From: Yoonia sp.
GTDB taxonomy: Bacteria > Pseudomonadota > Alphaproteobacteria > Rhodobacterales > Rhodobacteraceae
NCBI GenBank assembly: GCA_028822885.1
Contig: JAPKCP010000018.1
Span: 1-19,535 of the forward strand
Length of the DNA stretch: 19,535 nucleotides
Direction: 5' to 3'
This document shows positions 7,692-14,824 of the stretch, in pieces. Position 1 is the first letter of the stretch. Each line of letters starts with the position of its first letter. Under the pieces are notes generated by a model. It had not been told where the DNA came from, searched no databases, and worked only from the letters and a program-made list of their open reading frames with translations. A program made the position numbers and the translations under genes.

Positions 7692-7735
7692 TGTTCTCAT
7701 AAAGTTCTTTACAGAGCGCGCGCCTTATGAGAACA
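7692..7735. promoter_or_regulatory. LexA-like direct repeat inside an 11-bp inverted repeat
   Basis: GTTC, seven bases, GTTC (7693-7707) exactly fits the alphaproteobacterial LexA box described in Rhodobacter and Rhizobium. A weaker related half-site, TTCTCACAA, lies at 7682, giving three TTC half-sites at 12- and 11-base spacing. The left element is also one arm of a perfect inverted repeat: TGTTCTCATAA (7692-7702) and TTATGAGAACA (7725-7735) around a 22-base spacer. The array lies between recG and the micropeptide gene, 40-80 bases before its ATG. SOS control is inferred from the motif; no -35/-10 pair could be fixed confidently. Confidence 0.55.
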
Positions 7736-7774
7736 AAGGAGCAACAGAACAAACCAGCAACAAGGAGCGCTAGA

Positions 7775-7897
7775 ATGGCCAAAGATATCAAATCTGCACT
7801 GATACGCAGTAGCGATACGATCATCTCTGACGCTCTTGGTGTTGCCGCTTTGTGTGTTATGTTGTTTGTCGGCCTATCGTTGCCCGCGATGGTCTGA
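7775..7897 (+). CDS. 40-residue single-pass membrane peptide
   Basis: The ATG at 7775 has a strong AAGGAG site 7 bases upstream and opens a 40-codon frame ending in TGA at 7897. The product begins MAKDIKSALIRSSDTIISD, a charged amphipathic N-terminus of 19 residues. It continues with one hydrophobic segment, ALGVAALCVMLFVGLSLPAMV (20-40), that spans the membrane and runs to the C-terminus. There is no signal-peptidase site. The gene has its own upstream repeat array with a LexA-like box and a strong terminator about 140 bases after the stop, so it looks like a free-standing unit. I recognise no named family; general resemblance to small membrane proteins of Rhodobacteraceae is an impression only. 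Function is unknown; possibilities include an SOS-induced membrane peptide or a helper of a membrane complex. Confidence 0.7.
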   Translation: MAKDIKSALIRSSDTIISDALGVAALCVMLFVGLSLPAMV

Positions 7898-7904
7898 CCT
7901 GCCC

Positions 7905-8029
7905 GGGTGACATGTTCGGTCCAAGTAAATTGCCTGTCCCACCTCGCATTTACGAAACCTACTGTCCCAGTCCTGATTGCGGGGTTTTGCCTCCCCTCGT
8001 TAAGGACCATTGGACCGGACATGTGATCC
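7905..8029 (+). ncRNA. Candidate structured RNA in the 3' region of the micropeptide transcript
   Basis: Bases 7905-7924 pair with 8010-8029 at 19 of 20 positions: 15 contiguous pairs (one G-U), a single G-G mismatch, then four more pairs. Inside the closing stem are GTAAAT/ATTTAC (7925-7930 with 7949-7954) and a second arm. The second arm pairs GTCCT with AGGAC (7970-7974 with 8003-8007) and GGGG with CCCC (7981-7984 with 7993-7996). Both inner hairpins carry C/U-rich sequence (CCCACCTC and CCTCCCC) able to pair with ribosome-binding sequences. The element begins 8 bases after the peptide stop and ends 9 bases before a terminator. It fits no RNA family I know. Confidence 0.5.
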
Positions 8030-8038
8030 AACTTACTG

Positions 8039-8080
8039 CCGCCGCCATCCTTGCCCGGATGCGCGGCGGTTTTTTCTTTT
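8039..8080 (+). terminator. Strong intrinsic terminator
   Basis: CCGCCGCCATCC (8039-8050) pairs with GGATG, one bulged C at 8062, and GCGGCGG (8057-8069). This gives a 12-bp GC-rich stem with a 6-base loop, followed at once by a T-run (8070-8080). It ends plus-strand transcription from the micropeptide locus before the convergent scaffold gene. Confidence 0.9.
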
Positions 8081-8089
8081 TGAAGGGAG

Positions 8090-8536
8090 TTAAACTGGAG
8101 CTTGTGCCACGATGATGGCTTCAAGTGTTGCATCAAATGCCAACAGGATCGATGCATGTCGGTTTTTGTAATCTTTTGCGGGCTCTAGGACATCAAGACC
8201 ATCGAACGGGGCTGCTGGCACTGGGCCATCGGTTTTCAGCATTGCTTGTAACTGATCACGCCCGTTCTGGATTTGATCGGGTGTCAGCCCGACGACTGCA
8301 TTGCCAATAACGGAGGCCGCTGCTTGACCAAGGGCACAAGCCTTCACGTCTTGCGCGTAATCGCTGACTTTGCCGTCTGTCATCATAATATCAACCGTGA
8401 CAGTGGACCCACAAAGTGGCGACCGCTTTTTAGCTGTCCCATCTGGCGTCGCAATCCGCACAGTCCGCGGCATATCCGCTGCCAACGCTAGAATACGCCC
8501 AGAATAGAGTTTGATCATATCAATTTCAGCTGACAC
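8090..8536 (-). CDS. IscU/NifU-like iron-sulfur cluster scaffold protein
   Basis: This 148-residue protein belongs to the NifU N-terminal/IscU superfamily, on which Fe-S clusters are built before transfer to client proteins. The first ligand motif is SPLCGS (Cys42) and the second is VKACALGQA (Cys67). The place of the usual third Cys (RxxCA) reads NRHASILLAF, with His127. Loss of the third Cys suggests a variant cluster site or a different role, so a gene symbol is not assigned. The start is a GTG at 8536 preceded by GAAAGGG; the next in-frame ATG is six codons later. It is divergent from hisI, with a 67-base shared promoter region, and convergent with the micropeptide transcript. Confidence 0.85.
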   Translation of the reverse strand: MSAEIDMIKLYSGRILALAADMPRTVRIATPDGTAKKRSPLCGSTVTVDIMMTDGKVSDYAQDVKACALGQAAASVIGNAVVGLTPDQIQNGRDQLQAMLKTDGPVPAAPFDGLDVLEPAKDYKNRHASILLAFDATLEAIIVAQAPV

Positions 8537-8603
8537 GGCATTTGCCCTTTCACATTACTCCTCTTAGATATGCCCAGACAGTGACATTGCAAAGGCCTTA
8601 ACC

Positions 8604-8963
8604 ATGACATTTGACCCCAAGACACTGACGTTTAATGACGCAGGTTTGATCCCTGTGATCGCCCAAGACGCCGAGACCCTAGAGGTTTTGATGATGGCAT
8701 GGATGAACGCTGCCGCTGTCACAAAGACGTTAGAGACGGGTAAAGTGACCTATTGGTCCCGGTCCCGGCAAGCCTATTGGATCAAGGGTGAAACTAGCGG
8801 GCACACGCAGGCCCTCGTTGCAATGCGGCTTGATTGTGATCGCGATTGTCTATTGGTGACTGTGCGCCAGATTGGGGCTGCCTGTCACACAGGGCGGCGG
8901 ACCTGTTTCTATACCGGTGTTGAGACGGGGCGTGAGATTGAGTTGATGGGACCTGACGTCTGA
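8604..8963 (+). CDS. hisI: Phosphoribosyl-AMP cyclohydrolase HisI
   Basis: HisI hydrolyses phosphoribosyl-AMP to ProFAR-I, the third step of histidine synthesis. The 119-residue single-domain protein carries WIKGETSGHTQ (59-69), the metal-binding Asp cluster DCDRD (77-81), and ACHTGRRTCFY (93-103) with zinc ligands Cys94 and Cys101. There is no fused HisE (PRA-PH) domain, as is normal in Alphaproteobacteria, where hisE is separate. AAAGG lies upstream of the ATG. It stands apart from other his genes here, divergent from the scaffold gene and convergent with gluQ 20 bases away. Confidence 0.96.
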   Translation: MTFDPKTLTFNDAGLIPVIAQDAETLEVLMMAWMNAAAVTKTLETGKVTYWSRSRQAYWIKGETSGHTQALVAMRLDCDRDCLLVTVRQIGAACHTGRRTCFYTGVETGREIELMGPDV

Positions 8964-8983
8964 TCGGTCCTCCGGGGAGAGTG

Positions 8984-9823
8984 TTAAGCGCCAGATGAAA
9001 TGGGAAGGCCAACCATGCGGCGAATATCAGTCAGAGTTACCCCTTCAGCGCGGTATTTTGAAAGCGCGCGCGAATGGTCGATCTTGGCGAGGCGCTTGCC
9101 GGATGCGTCCATAATCAGCCTGTGATGATAGTAAATCGGTGTCGGCCACCCCATGAGATGCTGCAAGATCAAATGGATCGGGGTCGAAGGCGCAACATCT
9201 TCGCCCCGAATGACATGGGTCACCCCTTGGTTCGCGTCATCGTGAGTGCAGGCAAGGTGGTAGGCCGGATCGCAGGTATCTTTGCGTCGCAGGATTGGTG
9301 AGCCAATGGTCTTTATGACGTCTGCTGTTGTGAAATTTTTGATCAGGGGAACGCCACAGCCAGTTTCGATGAAGTGTAGCTGATCAGGCAAAAAGGCGCG
9401 TGCCTTTTGTAGGTTGAGGCGTAGCGCATCTGTGGGCGCTGCATCAGTCATCTTACGGTGTTCACACGTGCCCGGATAAATTGGACCGTCCGGGCCGTGT
9501 CCTGCGCCAGTCTCGAGAAGGGCACGTCGATTGCAATCGCAGGGGAACATCAATCCCTTTTGATTAAGCAAATTTAAGGCGGCTTGATAATCGTCTAAAT
9601 GGTCGGATTGGCGCAGTGGCGTCGGCCATGTGCAACCAAGCCACGCGAGATCAGCAATGATTGCTGCTTCATGTTCTGGGCGGCACCGCGTGCTGTCGGT
9701 GTCTTCGATCCGCACAAGAAAACCTCCCTGTGCGGACTGCGCCATATCATACGCCAACAACGCCGAATAAGCATGCCCAAGATGAAGCGGCCCAGTCGGC
9801 GAAGGGGCGAACCGCGTTATCAA
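8984..9823 (-). CDS. gluQ: Glutamyl-Q tRNA(Asp) synthetase GluQ
   Basis: GluQ activates glutamate and attaches it to queuosine at position 34 of tRNA-Asp, without a tRNA-binding domain of its own. The protein (279 residues from 9823) is a shortened GluRS catalytic domain. It opens ITRFAPSPTGPLHLGH, with the HIGH-type motif at 14-17, and has the zinc ligands Cys95, Cys97, Tyr116 and Cys120. The KMSKS equivalent is KRLAK. No ATG occurs near the conserved N-terminus. A TTG at 9823 places methionine directly before ITRFAPSP and overlaps the trmFO stop as TTGA, so it is preferred. A TTG at 9862 would add 13 unconserved residues. Translation is probably coupled to trmFO. Confidence 0.93.
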   Translation of the reverse strand: MITRFAPSPTGPLHLGHAYSALLAYDMAQSAQGGFLVRIEDTDSTRCRPEHEAAIIADLAWLGCTWPTPLRQSDHLDDYQAALNLLNQKGLMFPCDCNRRALLETGAGHGPDGPIYPGTCEHRKMTDAAPTDALRLNLQKARAFLPDQLHFIETGCGVPLIKNFTTADVIKTIGSPILRRKDTCDPAYHLACTHDDANQGVTHVIRGEDVAPSTPIHLILQHLMGWPTPIYYHHRLIMDASGKRLAKIDHSRALSKYRAEGVTLTDIRRMVGLPISSGA

Positions 9824-11175
9824 GCGACAGCGAGTGCGGGTTGTCCAAGCCAGTCTTGCCAATCGATTTTGGCGCGATCTGTGTAGCCTTTGTAGCGTTC
9901 TTTGCGACCCCGACGTCCACCTTTCATGCCATCAAGTGGCGGAAACAGGCCAAAGTTAACGTTCATTGGCTGGAACGTCTTTGCATCAGCGCCGCCAGTG
10001 ATATGCGAGACAAGCGCGCCCATCGCCGTAGTATTCGGAACTGGCGCAAGTGTTTCACCGGTCAGTTCGGCAATGGCCATACGTCCCGCGAGAAGACCCA
10101 TAGCGGCGCTTTCTACATAACCTTCGACGCCAGTGATCTGACCCGCAAACCTGAGATTGGGTTTGGAACGCAATCGCATTTCATGGTCAAGCAAGGTCGG
10201 TGAGTTAATGAACGTGTTCCGGTGAATGCCGCCAAGTCGGGCGAATTCAGCATTCTCTAACGCTGGAATCATTTGCAAAACAGTCTTTTGCGCGCCGTAC
10301 TTCATCTTGGTTTGAAAGCCAACAATATTGTAGAGCGTCCCAAGCGCGTTATCACGGCGCAATTGCACAACGGCGTATGGCTTGTTCTCTGGATCGTTTG
10401 CGTTTGTCAGGCCAACTGGCTTCATGGGGCCAAAACGAAGGGTTTCACGTCCACGTTCTGCCATAACCTCAATCGGGAGGCACCCGTCGAAATAACCTGC
10501 CGTTTCGCCTTCTTTGAACTCAGTTTTCTCAGCAGCAAGGAGCGCATCGATGAATTCTTCGTACTGGATTTTGGTCATTGGGCAGTTGAGATAGGCTGTC
10601 TGTTCTTCGACCGTCTCGCCCTTATCGTAGCGTGACTGCATCCATGCGACGTCCATGTTGATGCTCTCGTGGTAGAGGATAGGGGCTATCGCATCGAAAA
10701 AAGCCAACGCTTCTGCGCCAGTTTCCTGCTGGATTGCTGCGGCAAGTGAGCCGGAGGTCAGTGGTCCAGTTGCTACGATCCAAAGTCCATCGGATGGAAG
10801 TTCTGTAACTTCTTCATAAGAAACAGAGACGTTAGGATGCGCTTTTAATGCTGCTGTGACGCTTTCCGCAAAGGGATCACGGTCCACAGCAAGTGCACCA
10901 CCCGCGGGGATACGGTGCTTTTCAGCGATGCCCATAATCAACCCGCCAGCTTGGCGCATTTCCCAATGCAGCAAGCCCACAGCGTTCTGTTCGCTGTCAT
11001 CAGAACGAAAGGAATTGGAGCACACCATTTCGCCCAAATTGCCAGTGCGATGGGCGAAAGTAGCCACTTTGGGCCGCATCTCGTGAATGATCACGTTGAT
11101 GCCAGCGTTTGCGGCTTGCCATGCAGCCTCTGCGCCGGCCATGCCGCCGCCAATGATATTGAGTGTATGTGTCAT
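9820..11175 (-). CDS. trmFO: Methylenetetrahydrofolate-tRNA (uracil-5-)-methyltransferase TrmFO
   Basis: TrmFO methylates U54 of tRNA to ribothymidine using methylenetetrahydrofolate as carbon donor and FAD as cofactor and reductant. It replaces the SAM-dependent TrmA of enterobacteria. The 451-residue product begins with the FAD-binding NIIGGGMAGAEAA (6-18). It carries the two functional cysteines, Cys52 in EMVCSNSFRSD and Cys232 in GCLPIEVMAERG, matching Cys53 and Cys226 of B. subtilis TrmFO. The C-terminal part contains NVNFGLFPPL. The ATG at 11175 is used because it directly precedes the FAD motif. The stop overlaps the gluQ start, so two tRNA-modification genes are coupled. Confidence 0.96.
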   Translation of the reverse strand: MTHTLNIIGGGMAGAEAAWQAANAGINVIIHEMRPKVATFAHRTGNLGEMVCSNSFRSDDSEQNAVGLLHWEMRQAGGLIMGIAEKHRIPAGGALAVDRDPFAESVTAALKAHPNVSVSYEEVTELPSDGLWIVATGPLTSGSLAAAIQQETGAEALAFFDAIAPILYHESINMDVAWMQSRYDKGETVEEQTAYLNCPMTKIQYEEFIDALLAAEKTEFKEGETAGYFDGCLPIEVMAERGRETLRFGPMKPVGLTNANDPENKPYAVVQLRRDNALGTLYNIVGFQTKMKYGAQKTVLQMIPALENAEFARLGGIHRNTFINSPTLLDHEMRLRSKPNLRFAGQITGVEGYVESAAMGLLAGRMAIAELTGETLAPVPNTTAMGALVSHITGGADAKTFQPMNVNFGLFPPLDGMKGGRRGRKERYKGYTDRAKIDWQDWLGQPALAVA

Positions 11176-11234
11176 GATCCGGGATGTAACCCGAACCATG
11201 TGTTTTGCAAAGGGGACGCGGTAATAAACAGCGT

Positions 11235-11939
11235 TTAGAAACCAGGGAGAATTTCAAACAGGCTACGCTGTTTAAAGGTAGTTCCGCGATCTGCACCAAA
11301 GGCGATCCGGGCACCAAGACCAACAAATGTCTGATCCGCTTCAACGCCGCCAGTTTTTGCTGAAACGTTTCCAATTTCTGCGTAAAACTGTGGGCCACCA
11401 AAAATCTCATACTGACCACCAATGGCGATCCGGCTCAAGCTTCTGTCGTCAACATCGGTAAAACCACCACTTCCGGTAGCAGAAAATCCATTTGAAAATG
11501 AATAGTTGGCGTCAAAACCATAGACTAACGCGTCATCACTTACACCCTCAAGTTGGCCAAGAAAGGCCTCAACATCCGCATCGCCAAATTCGGTTCCGGC
11601 TTCAACCCCATAGAGGGCCTGAGCATCAGCGCTGTCAACTGAATCGGCTCCGTAAAAAACGCCAAATGATGTCATTTCATCAAGATTATAGATACCGTGG
11701 ACAGTCACACTCGACGCATTTGTGCTAATATTATCAAGCCGATAGCCTGAAATATCAAAGCTGAGCGCGAAATTGCGGTTGAACGCATATTCAAGCGAAC
11801 CAGAATAGGTTGTTCCACCAAAATCACCACCGTCAGTTGGCGCGCTGTATTCAATGCCAAGCGATCCGCCGGTGACTTGTGCTGCTGCGGGGGACGTTAC
11901 TGCCATGATGGCAGCAGCAAGTGCTACTTTTCGAAACAT
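11235..11939 (-). CDS. Predicted outer-membrane beta-barrel protein
   Basis: The 234-residue product starts with a clear Sec signal peptide (MFRKVALAAAIMAVTSPAAA, cleaved near AAA-QV). Alternating-residue beta strands rich in Tyr, Phe, Gly and Asp follow, such as TTYSGSLEYAFNRNFALSFDISGY and YAEIGNVSAKTGG. It ends in Phe (LFEILPGF), the terminal aromatic typical of BAM-inserted barrels. It resembles the small porin-like proteins of Rhodobacteraceae; substrate and role are unknown. The ATG at 11939 has GAGG 8 bases upstream; a TTG four codons earlier is less likely. It lies between gyrA and trmFO on the same strand, with its own leader containing hairpins and a DnaA box. Confidence 0.8.
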   Translation of the reverse strand: MFRKVALAAAIMAVTSPAAAQVTGGSLGIEYSAPTDGGDFGGTTYSGSLEYAFNRNFALSFDISGYRLDNISTNASSVTVHGIYNLDEMTSFGVFYGADSVDSADAQALYGVEAGTEFGDADVEAFLGQLEGVSDDALVYGFDANYSFSNGFSATGSGGFTDVDDRSLSRIAIGGQYEIFGGPQFYAEIGNVSAKTGGVEADQTFVGLGARIAFGADRGTTFKQRSLFEILPGF

Positions 11940-11960
11940 ACCATACCTCAATTTTTTAAT

Positions 11961-11978
11961 GGCGCGTCAACGCGCGCC
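11961..11978. repeat. GC-rich hairpin in the leader of the outer-membrane protein gene
   Basis: GGCGCG and CGCGCC form a 6-bp palindromic stem around TCAACG. On the minus strand it precedes an A-rich run and then the GAGG ribosome-binding site of the barrel gene. It may be a 5' leader hairpin rather than a terminator, since no T-run follows on either strand. Confidence 0.4.
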
Positions 11979-11985
11979 TTGAGGT

Positions 11986-11994
11986 TGTGGATAA
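11986..11994 (-). promoter_or_regulatory. Perfect 9-mer DnaA box
   Basis: The minus strand reads TTATCCACA, an exact match to the high-affinity DnaA box. It lies in the 105-base gap between the gyrA stop and the start of the barrel gene. It stands alone, with no AT-rich unwinding region or box cluster, so it is not an origin. It could titrate DnaA, link the downstream gene to replication, or be chance. Confidence 0.5.
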
Positions 11995-12001
11995 GTCATT
12001 G

Positions 12002-12034
12002 CCCGCGTCACTGCAACATTTTCAGAGACGCGGG
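12002..12034. terminator. 8-bp inverted repeat after gyrA, possible terminator
   Basis: CCCGCGTC (12002-12009) is perfectly complementary to GACGCGGG (12027-12034) with a 17-base loop. It begins 10 bases after the gyrA stop on the minus strand. No T-run follows in that direction, so it may be a factor-dependent or stabilising 3' hairpin. Confidence 0.4.
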
Positions 12035-12044
12035 TTTGAATTTG

Positions 12045-14804
12045 TTACGCTGGTGCATCACCTTCGGGAATGATTTCAGCGTCTTCGGCTTCTTCTTGCT
12101 CAGCGATCCAAGCAACGCTGACAACAAATTCTTTCTTTGCAGTGTCGAACACCTTAATGCCGCCCGCAGAGCGAGAGCGGAAGCTGATGCCTTCGACAGG
12201 CACACGGATCGATTGACCTGCAGAGGTAACGAGCATGATTTGATCGCCCATCTCAACAGGGAAGCTGGACACGATTTCGCCGCCACGCATGGCTTTGTCC
12301 ATTGCAGTCACGCCCATTCCGCCACGTCCACGCACCGGATAATCGTGTGATGACGACAACTTACCAGACCCTTTTGATGTGATTGTAAGGATCAAATTTT
12401 CAGCTGCCGACATTTCAGCGTAGCGTTCAGGGCTAATTGCCCCTGGTGCTGCTTCTTCGTCCTCAACCTCGGCATCGTCAGCCAAACCAGCCATGGCACG
12501 ACGCATTTTCAGGTATGCTGCACGTTCATCCGCTTCCGCGTTAAAGTGGCGGATGATGGACATGGAGACAATCTTATCGTCGCCTTGCAATCTAATGCCA
12601 CGCACACCCACGGACGCACGCGAGTTGAAGACACGCACGTCGGTCGCTGGAAAGCGGATTGCCCGGCCCGAGTTAGTGACAAGCATCACGTCATCATCGT
12701 TGGATGCGATGCGAGCATTGATAAGGGTCGTATTCTCGTGTTCGCCTTCAAACTTCATCGCTATTTTGCCGTTGGTCTTCACATTTGTGAAGTCTGACAA
12801 GGCGTTACGGCGCACAGTTCCAGCAGACGTCGCAAAGACAACTTGCAAGTCTGCCCATTCTTCCTCGGGCCGATCTACAGGCATAATTGCTGCAATCGAC
12901 ACACCCGGTGGAATTGGCAGAATGTTGACGATGGCTTTACCCTTGGCGGTACGTGATCCAAGCGGCAGGCGCCAAGTCTTGAGCTTGTAAACCATACCGT
13001 CCGTCGTGAAGAACAGCAGCTGCGTGTGGGTGTTAGCCACGAAAAGGGTCGTGACCACGTCTTCTTCTTTGGTGGCCATTGATGACAAGCCCTTACCGCC
13101 GCGGCGTTGTGCGCGGAAGTCCGTCAAAGCAGTCCGTTTGATGTACCCACCAGAGGTCACGGTAACGACCATGTCCTCTTTTTCGATCAGGTCTTCGTCT
13201 TCCATATCGCCAGACCAATCGACGATCTGCGTGCGACGTGGGACAGCATATAGGTCCCGAATTTCTGTCAGCTCATCACGGATGATCTGCATGATCCGTT
13301 CACGGGATCCAAGTATATCAAGGTATTCACGGATTTTCGCTGCAAGTTCTTGAAGTTCGTCAGTGACTTCTTTGACACCGATTTGCGTCAGACGTTGAAG
13401 ACGCAATTCAAGGATCGCACGGGCCTGTGTTTCAGAAAGGTTATAAGTCCCATCGTCGTTGGCCGTGTGGGTCGGATCATCAATCAGCGCGATGTATTCC
13501 AGCAGTGTTTCGGCAGGCCATTTGCGCGTCATCAACTTGTGACGTGCCTCTGACGCGTCAGCAGAAGACCGGATCGCCGCAACAATTTCGTCGATATTCG
13601 TAACAGCAACAGCCAAACCGCACAGGATATGAGACCGTTCGCGGGCCTTGCGCAGCATGTAAGCAGTGCGGCGGGCGACAACTTCTTCACGGAAATCAAC
13701 AAAGTTGGTTAGGAAACTGCGAAGCGTCAGCTGCTCTGGCTTCCCACCATTGAGCGCAAGCATGTTACAGCCAAAGTAAGTCTGCATCGGCGTAAATCGG
13801 AAGAGTTGGTTCAAAACCACTTCTGCAGTCGCGTCCCGTTTTAGTTCAACAACAACCCGTACACCGTTGCGATCGCTTTCATCTTGGACGTGGGAAATGC
13901 CTTCGATTTTCTTATCACGAGCTGCTTCCGCAATCCGGTCAATCATCGAGGATTTGTTAACCTGATATGGGATTTCGTCGATGACCACAGCCCAACGGTC
14001 TTTGCGAATTTCCTCAATATGGGTTTTCGCGCGGATGATGACAGAGCCTCTGCCTTCAAGATACGCTTTGCGCGCACCTGAACGCCCCAGCATGATGCCG
14101 CCGGTTGGGAAATCAGGGCCGGGGACGTATTCAATCAACTCCTCAATCGACAAATCAGGGCTGTCGATCAACGCCAGTGTTGCGTTGATGACTTCGCCTA
14201 GGTTATGCGGCGGGATGTTAGTTGCCATGCCGACCGCGATGCCGCCTGCGCCGTTGACAAGCATGTTGGGGTATTTGGCGGGCAGAACGCTCGGTTCTCT
14301 ATCTTTGCCGTCGTAGTTGTCCTGAAAATCAACGGTGTCTTTGTCGATGTCGTCGAGCAAGGACAGGGCGACCTTCTTCATGCGAACTTCGGTATAGCGA
14401 TAGGCTGCAGCGCGGTCGCCGTCCATAGATCCAAAGTTGCCTTGGCCGTCAAGAAGTACCAGTGACATAGAGAAGTTCTGCGCCATGCGGACAAGCGCGT
14501 CATAGATCGCGCTATCGCCGTGGGGGTGGTATTTACCCATCGTTTCGGCGACAGGACGCGACGATTTCCGGTAGGGTTTGTCGTGCGTGTTGTTTGTCTC
14601 GTGCATGGCGTACAAAATACGACGGTGCACGGGTTTCAAACCGTCCCGCAAGTCTGGAATCGCACGGCTGACGATGACCGACATCGCATAATCAAGGTAT
14701 GAGGTTTTCAGCTCATGCTCGATCGTGACGGAAGGTCCATCATAAACAGCCTTTACAGGCTGGTTTTCGTCTTCGTTTTCAGGGGTTTCCGGGGTATCGC
14801 TCAA
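12045..14804 (-). CDS. gyrA: DNA gyrase subunit A
   Basis: GyrA is the DNA-breaking subunit of gyrase, which introduces negative supercoils. The product is 919 residues. The catalytic Tyr is 137 (AAAYRYTE), equivalent to E. coli Tyr122. The quinolone-determining region reads KYHPHGDSAIYD, with Ser98 and Asp102 at the positions of Ser83 and Asp87, i.e. the sensitive form. The GyrA box is QRRGGKG (566-572), in the C-terminal pinwheel that wraps DNA. An acidic insert (DDAEVEDEEAAPG) and an acidic tail explain the extra length, as often seen in Alphaproteobacteria. The start is TTG at 14804: a stop codon (TAG) lies four codons upstream in frame, the next in-frame ATG is residue 41, and AGGCGGA sits just upstream. 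Confidence 0.97.
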   Translation of the reverse strand: MSDTPETPENEDENQPVKAVYDGPSVTIEHELKTSYLDYAMSVIVSRAIPDLRDGLKPVHRRILYAMHETNNTHDKPYRKSSRPVAETMGKYHPHGDSAIYDALVRMAQNFSMSLVLLDGQGNFGSMDGDRAAAYRYTEVRMKKVALSLLDDIDKDTVDFQDNYDGKDREPSVLPAKYPNMLVNGAGGIAVGMATNIPPHNLGEVINATLALIDSPDLSIEELIEYVPGPDFPTGGIMLGRSGARKAYLEGRGSVIIRAKTHIEEIRKDRWAVVIDEIPYQVNKSSMIDRIAEAARDKKIEGISHVQDESDRNGVRVVVELKRDATAEVVLNQLFRFTPMQTYFGCNMLALNGGKPEQLTLRSFLTNFVDFREEVVARRTAYMLRKARERSHILCGLAVAVTNIDEIVAAIRSSADASEARHKLMTRKWPAETLLEYIALIDDPTHTANDDGTYNLSETQARAILELRLQRLTQIGVKEVTDELQELAAKIREYLDILGSRERIMQIIRDELTEIRDLYAVPRRTQIVDWSGDMEDEDLIEKEDMVVTVTSGGYIKRTALTDFRAQRRGGKGLSSMATKEEDVVTTLFVANTHTQLLFFTTDGMVYKLKTWRLPLGSRTAKGKAIVNILPIPPGVSIAAIMPVDRPEEEWADLQVVFATSAGTVRRNALSDFTNVKTNGKIAMKFEGEHENTTLINARIASNDDDVMLVTNSGRAIRFPATDVRVFNSRASVGVRGIRLQGDDKIVSMSIIRHFNAEADERAAYLKMRRAMAGLADDAEVEDEEAAPGAISPERYAEMSAAENLILTITSKGSGKLSSSHDYPVRGRGGMGVTAMDKAMRGGEIVSSFPVEMGDQIMLVTSAGQSIRVPVEGISFRSRSAGGIKVFDTAKKEFVVSVAWIAEQEEAEDAEIIPEGDAPA

Positions 14805-14824
14805 ACTGTCCGCCTAGCTATTAA

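Noticed and set aside
7905..8029. 6S RNA or SRP RNA identity for the structured element
   Set aside because: The SRP signature (GGAAG/GCAG tetraloop region) is absent. The 3' side of a 6S-type central bubble would be only two bases here, so neither family fits.
7669..8157. 162-codon minus-strand frame across the micropeptide locus
   Set aside because: It runs antisense through the micropeptide gene, the LexA-like array and the terminator and overlaps the scaffold gene. The Shine-Dalgarno and terminator signals support the plus strand instead.
8598..8605. TTAACCAT at the hisI start as a CtrA site
   Set aside because: It overlaps the start codon, lacks a second TTAA at the right spacing, and hisI has no expected CtrA control.
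9661..10203. 180-codon plus-strand frame
   Set aside because: It is antisense to trmFO and gluQ, both of which show full conserved motifs. It is a shadow frame.
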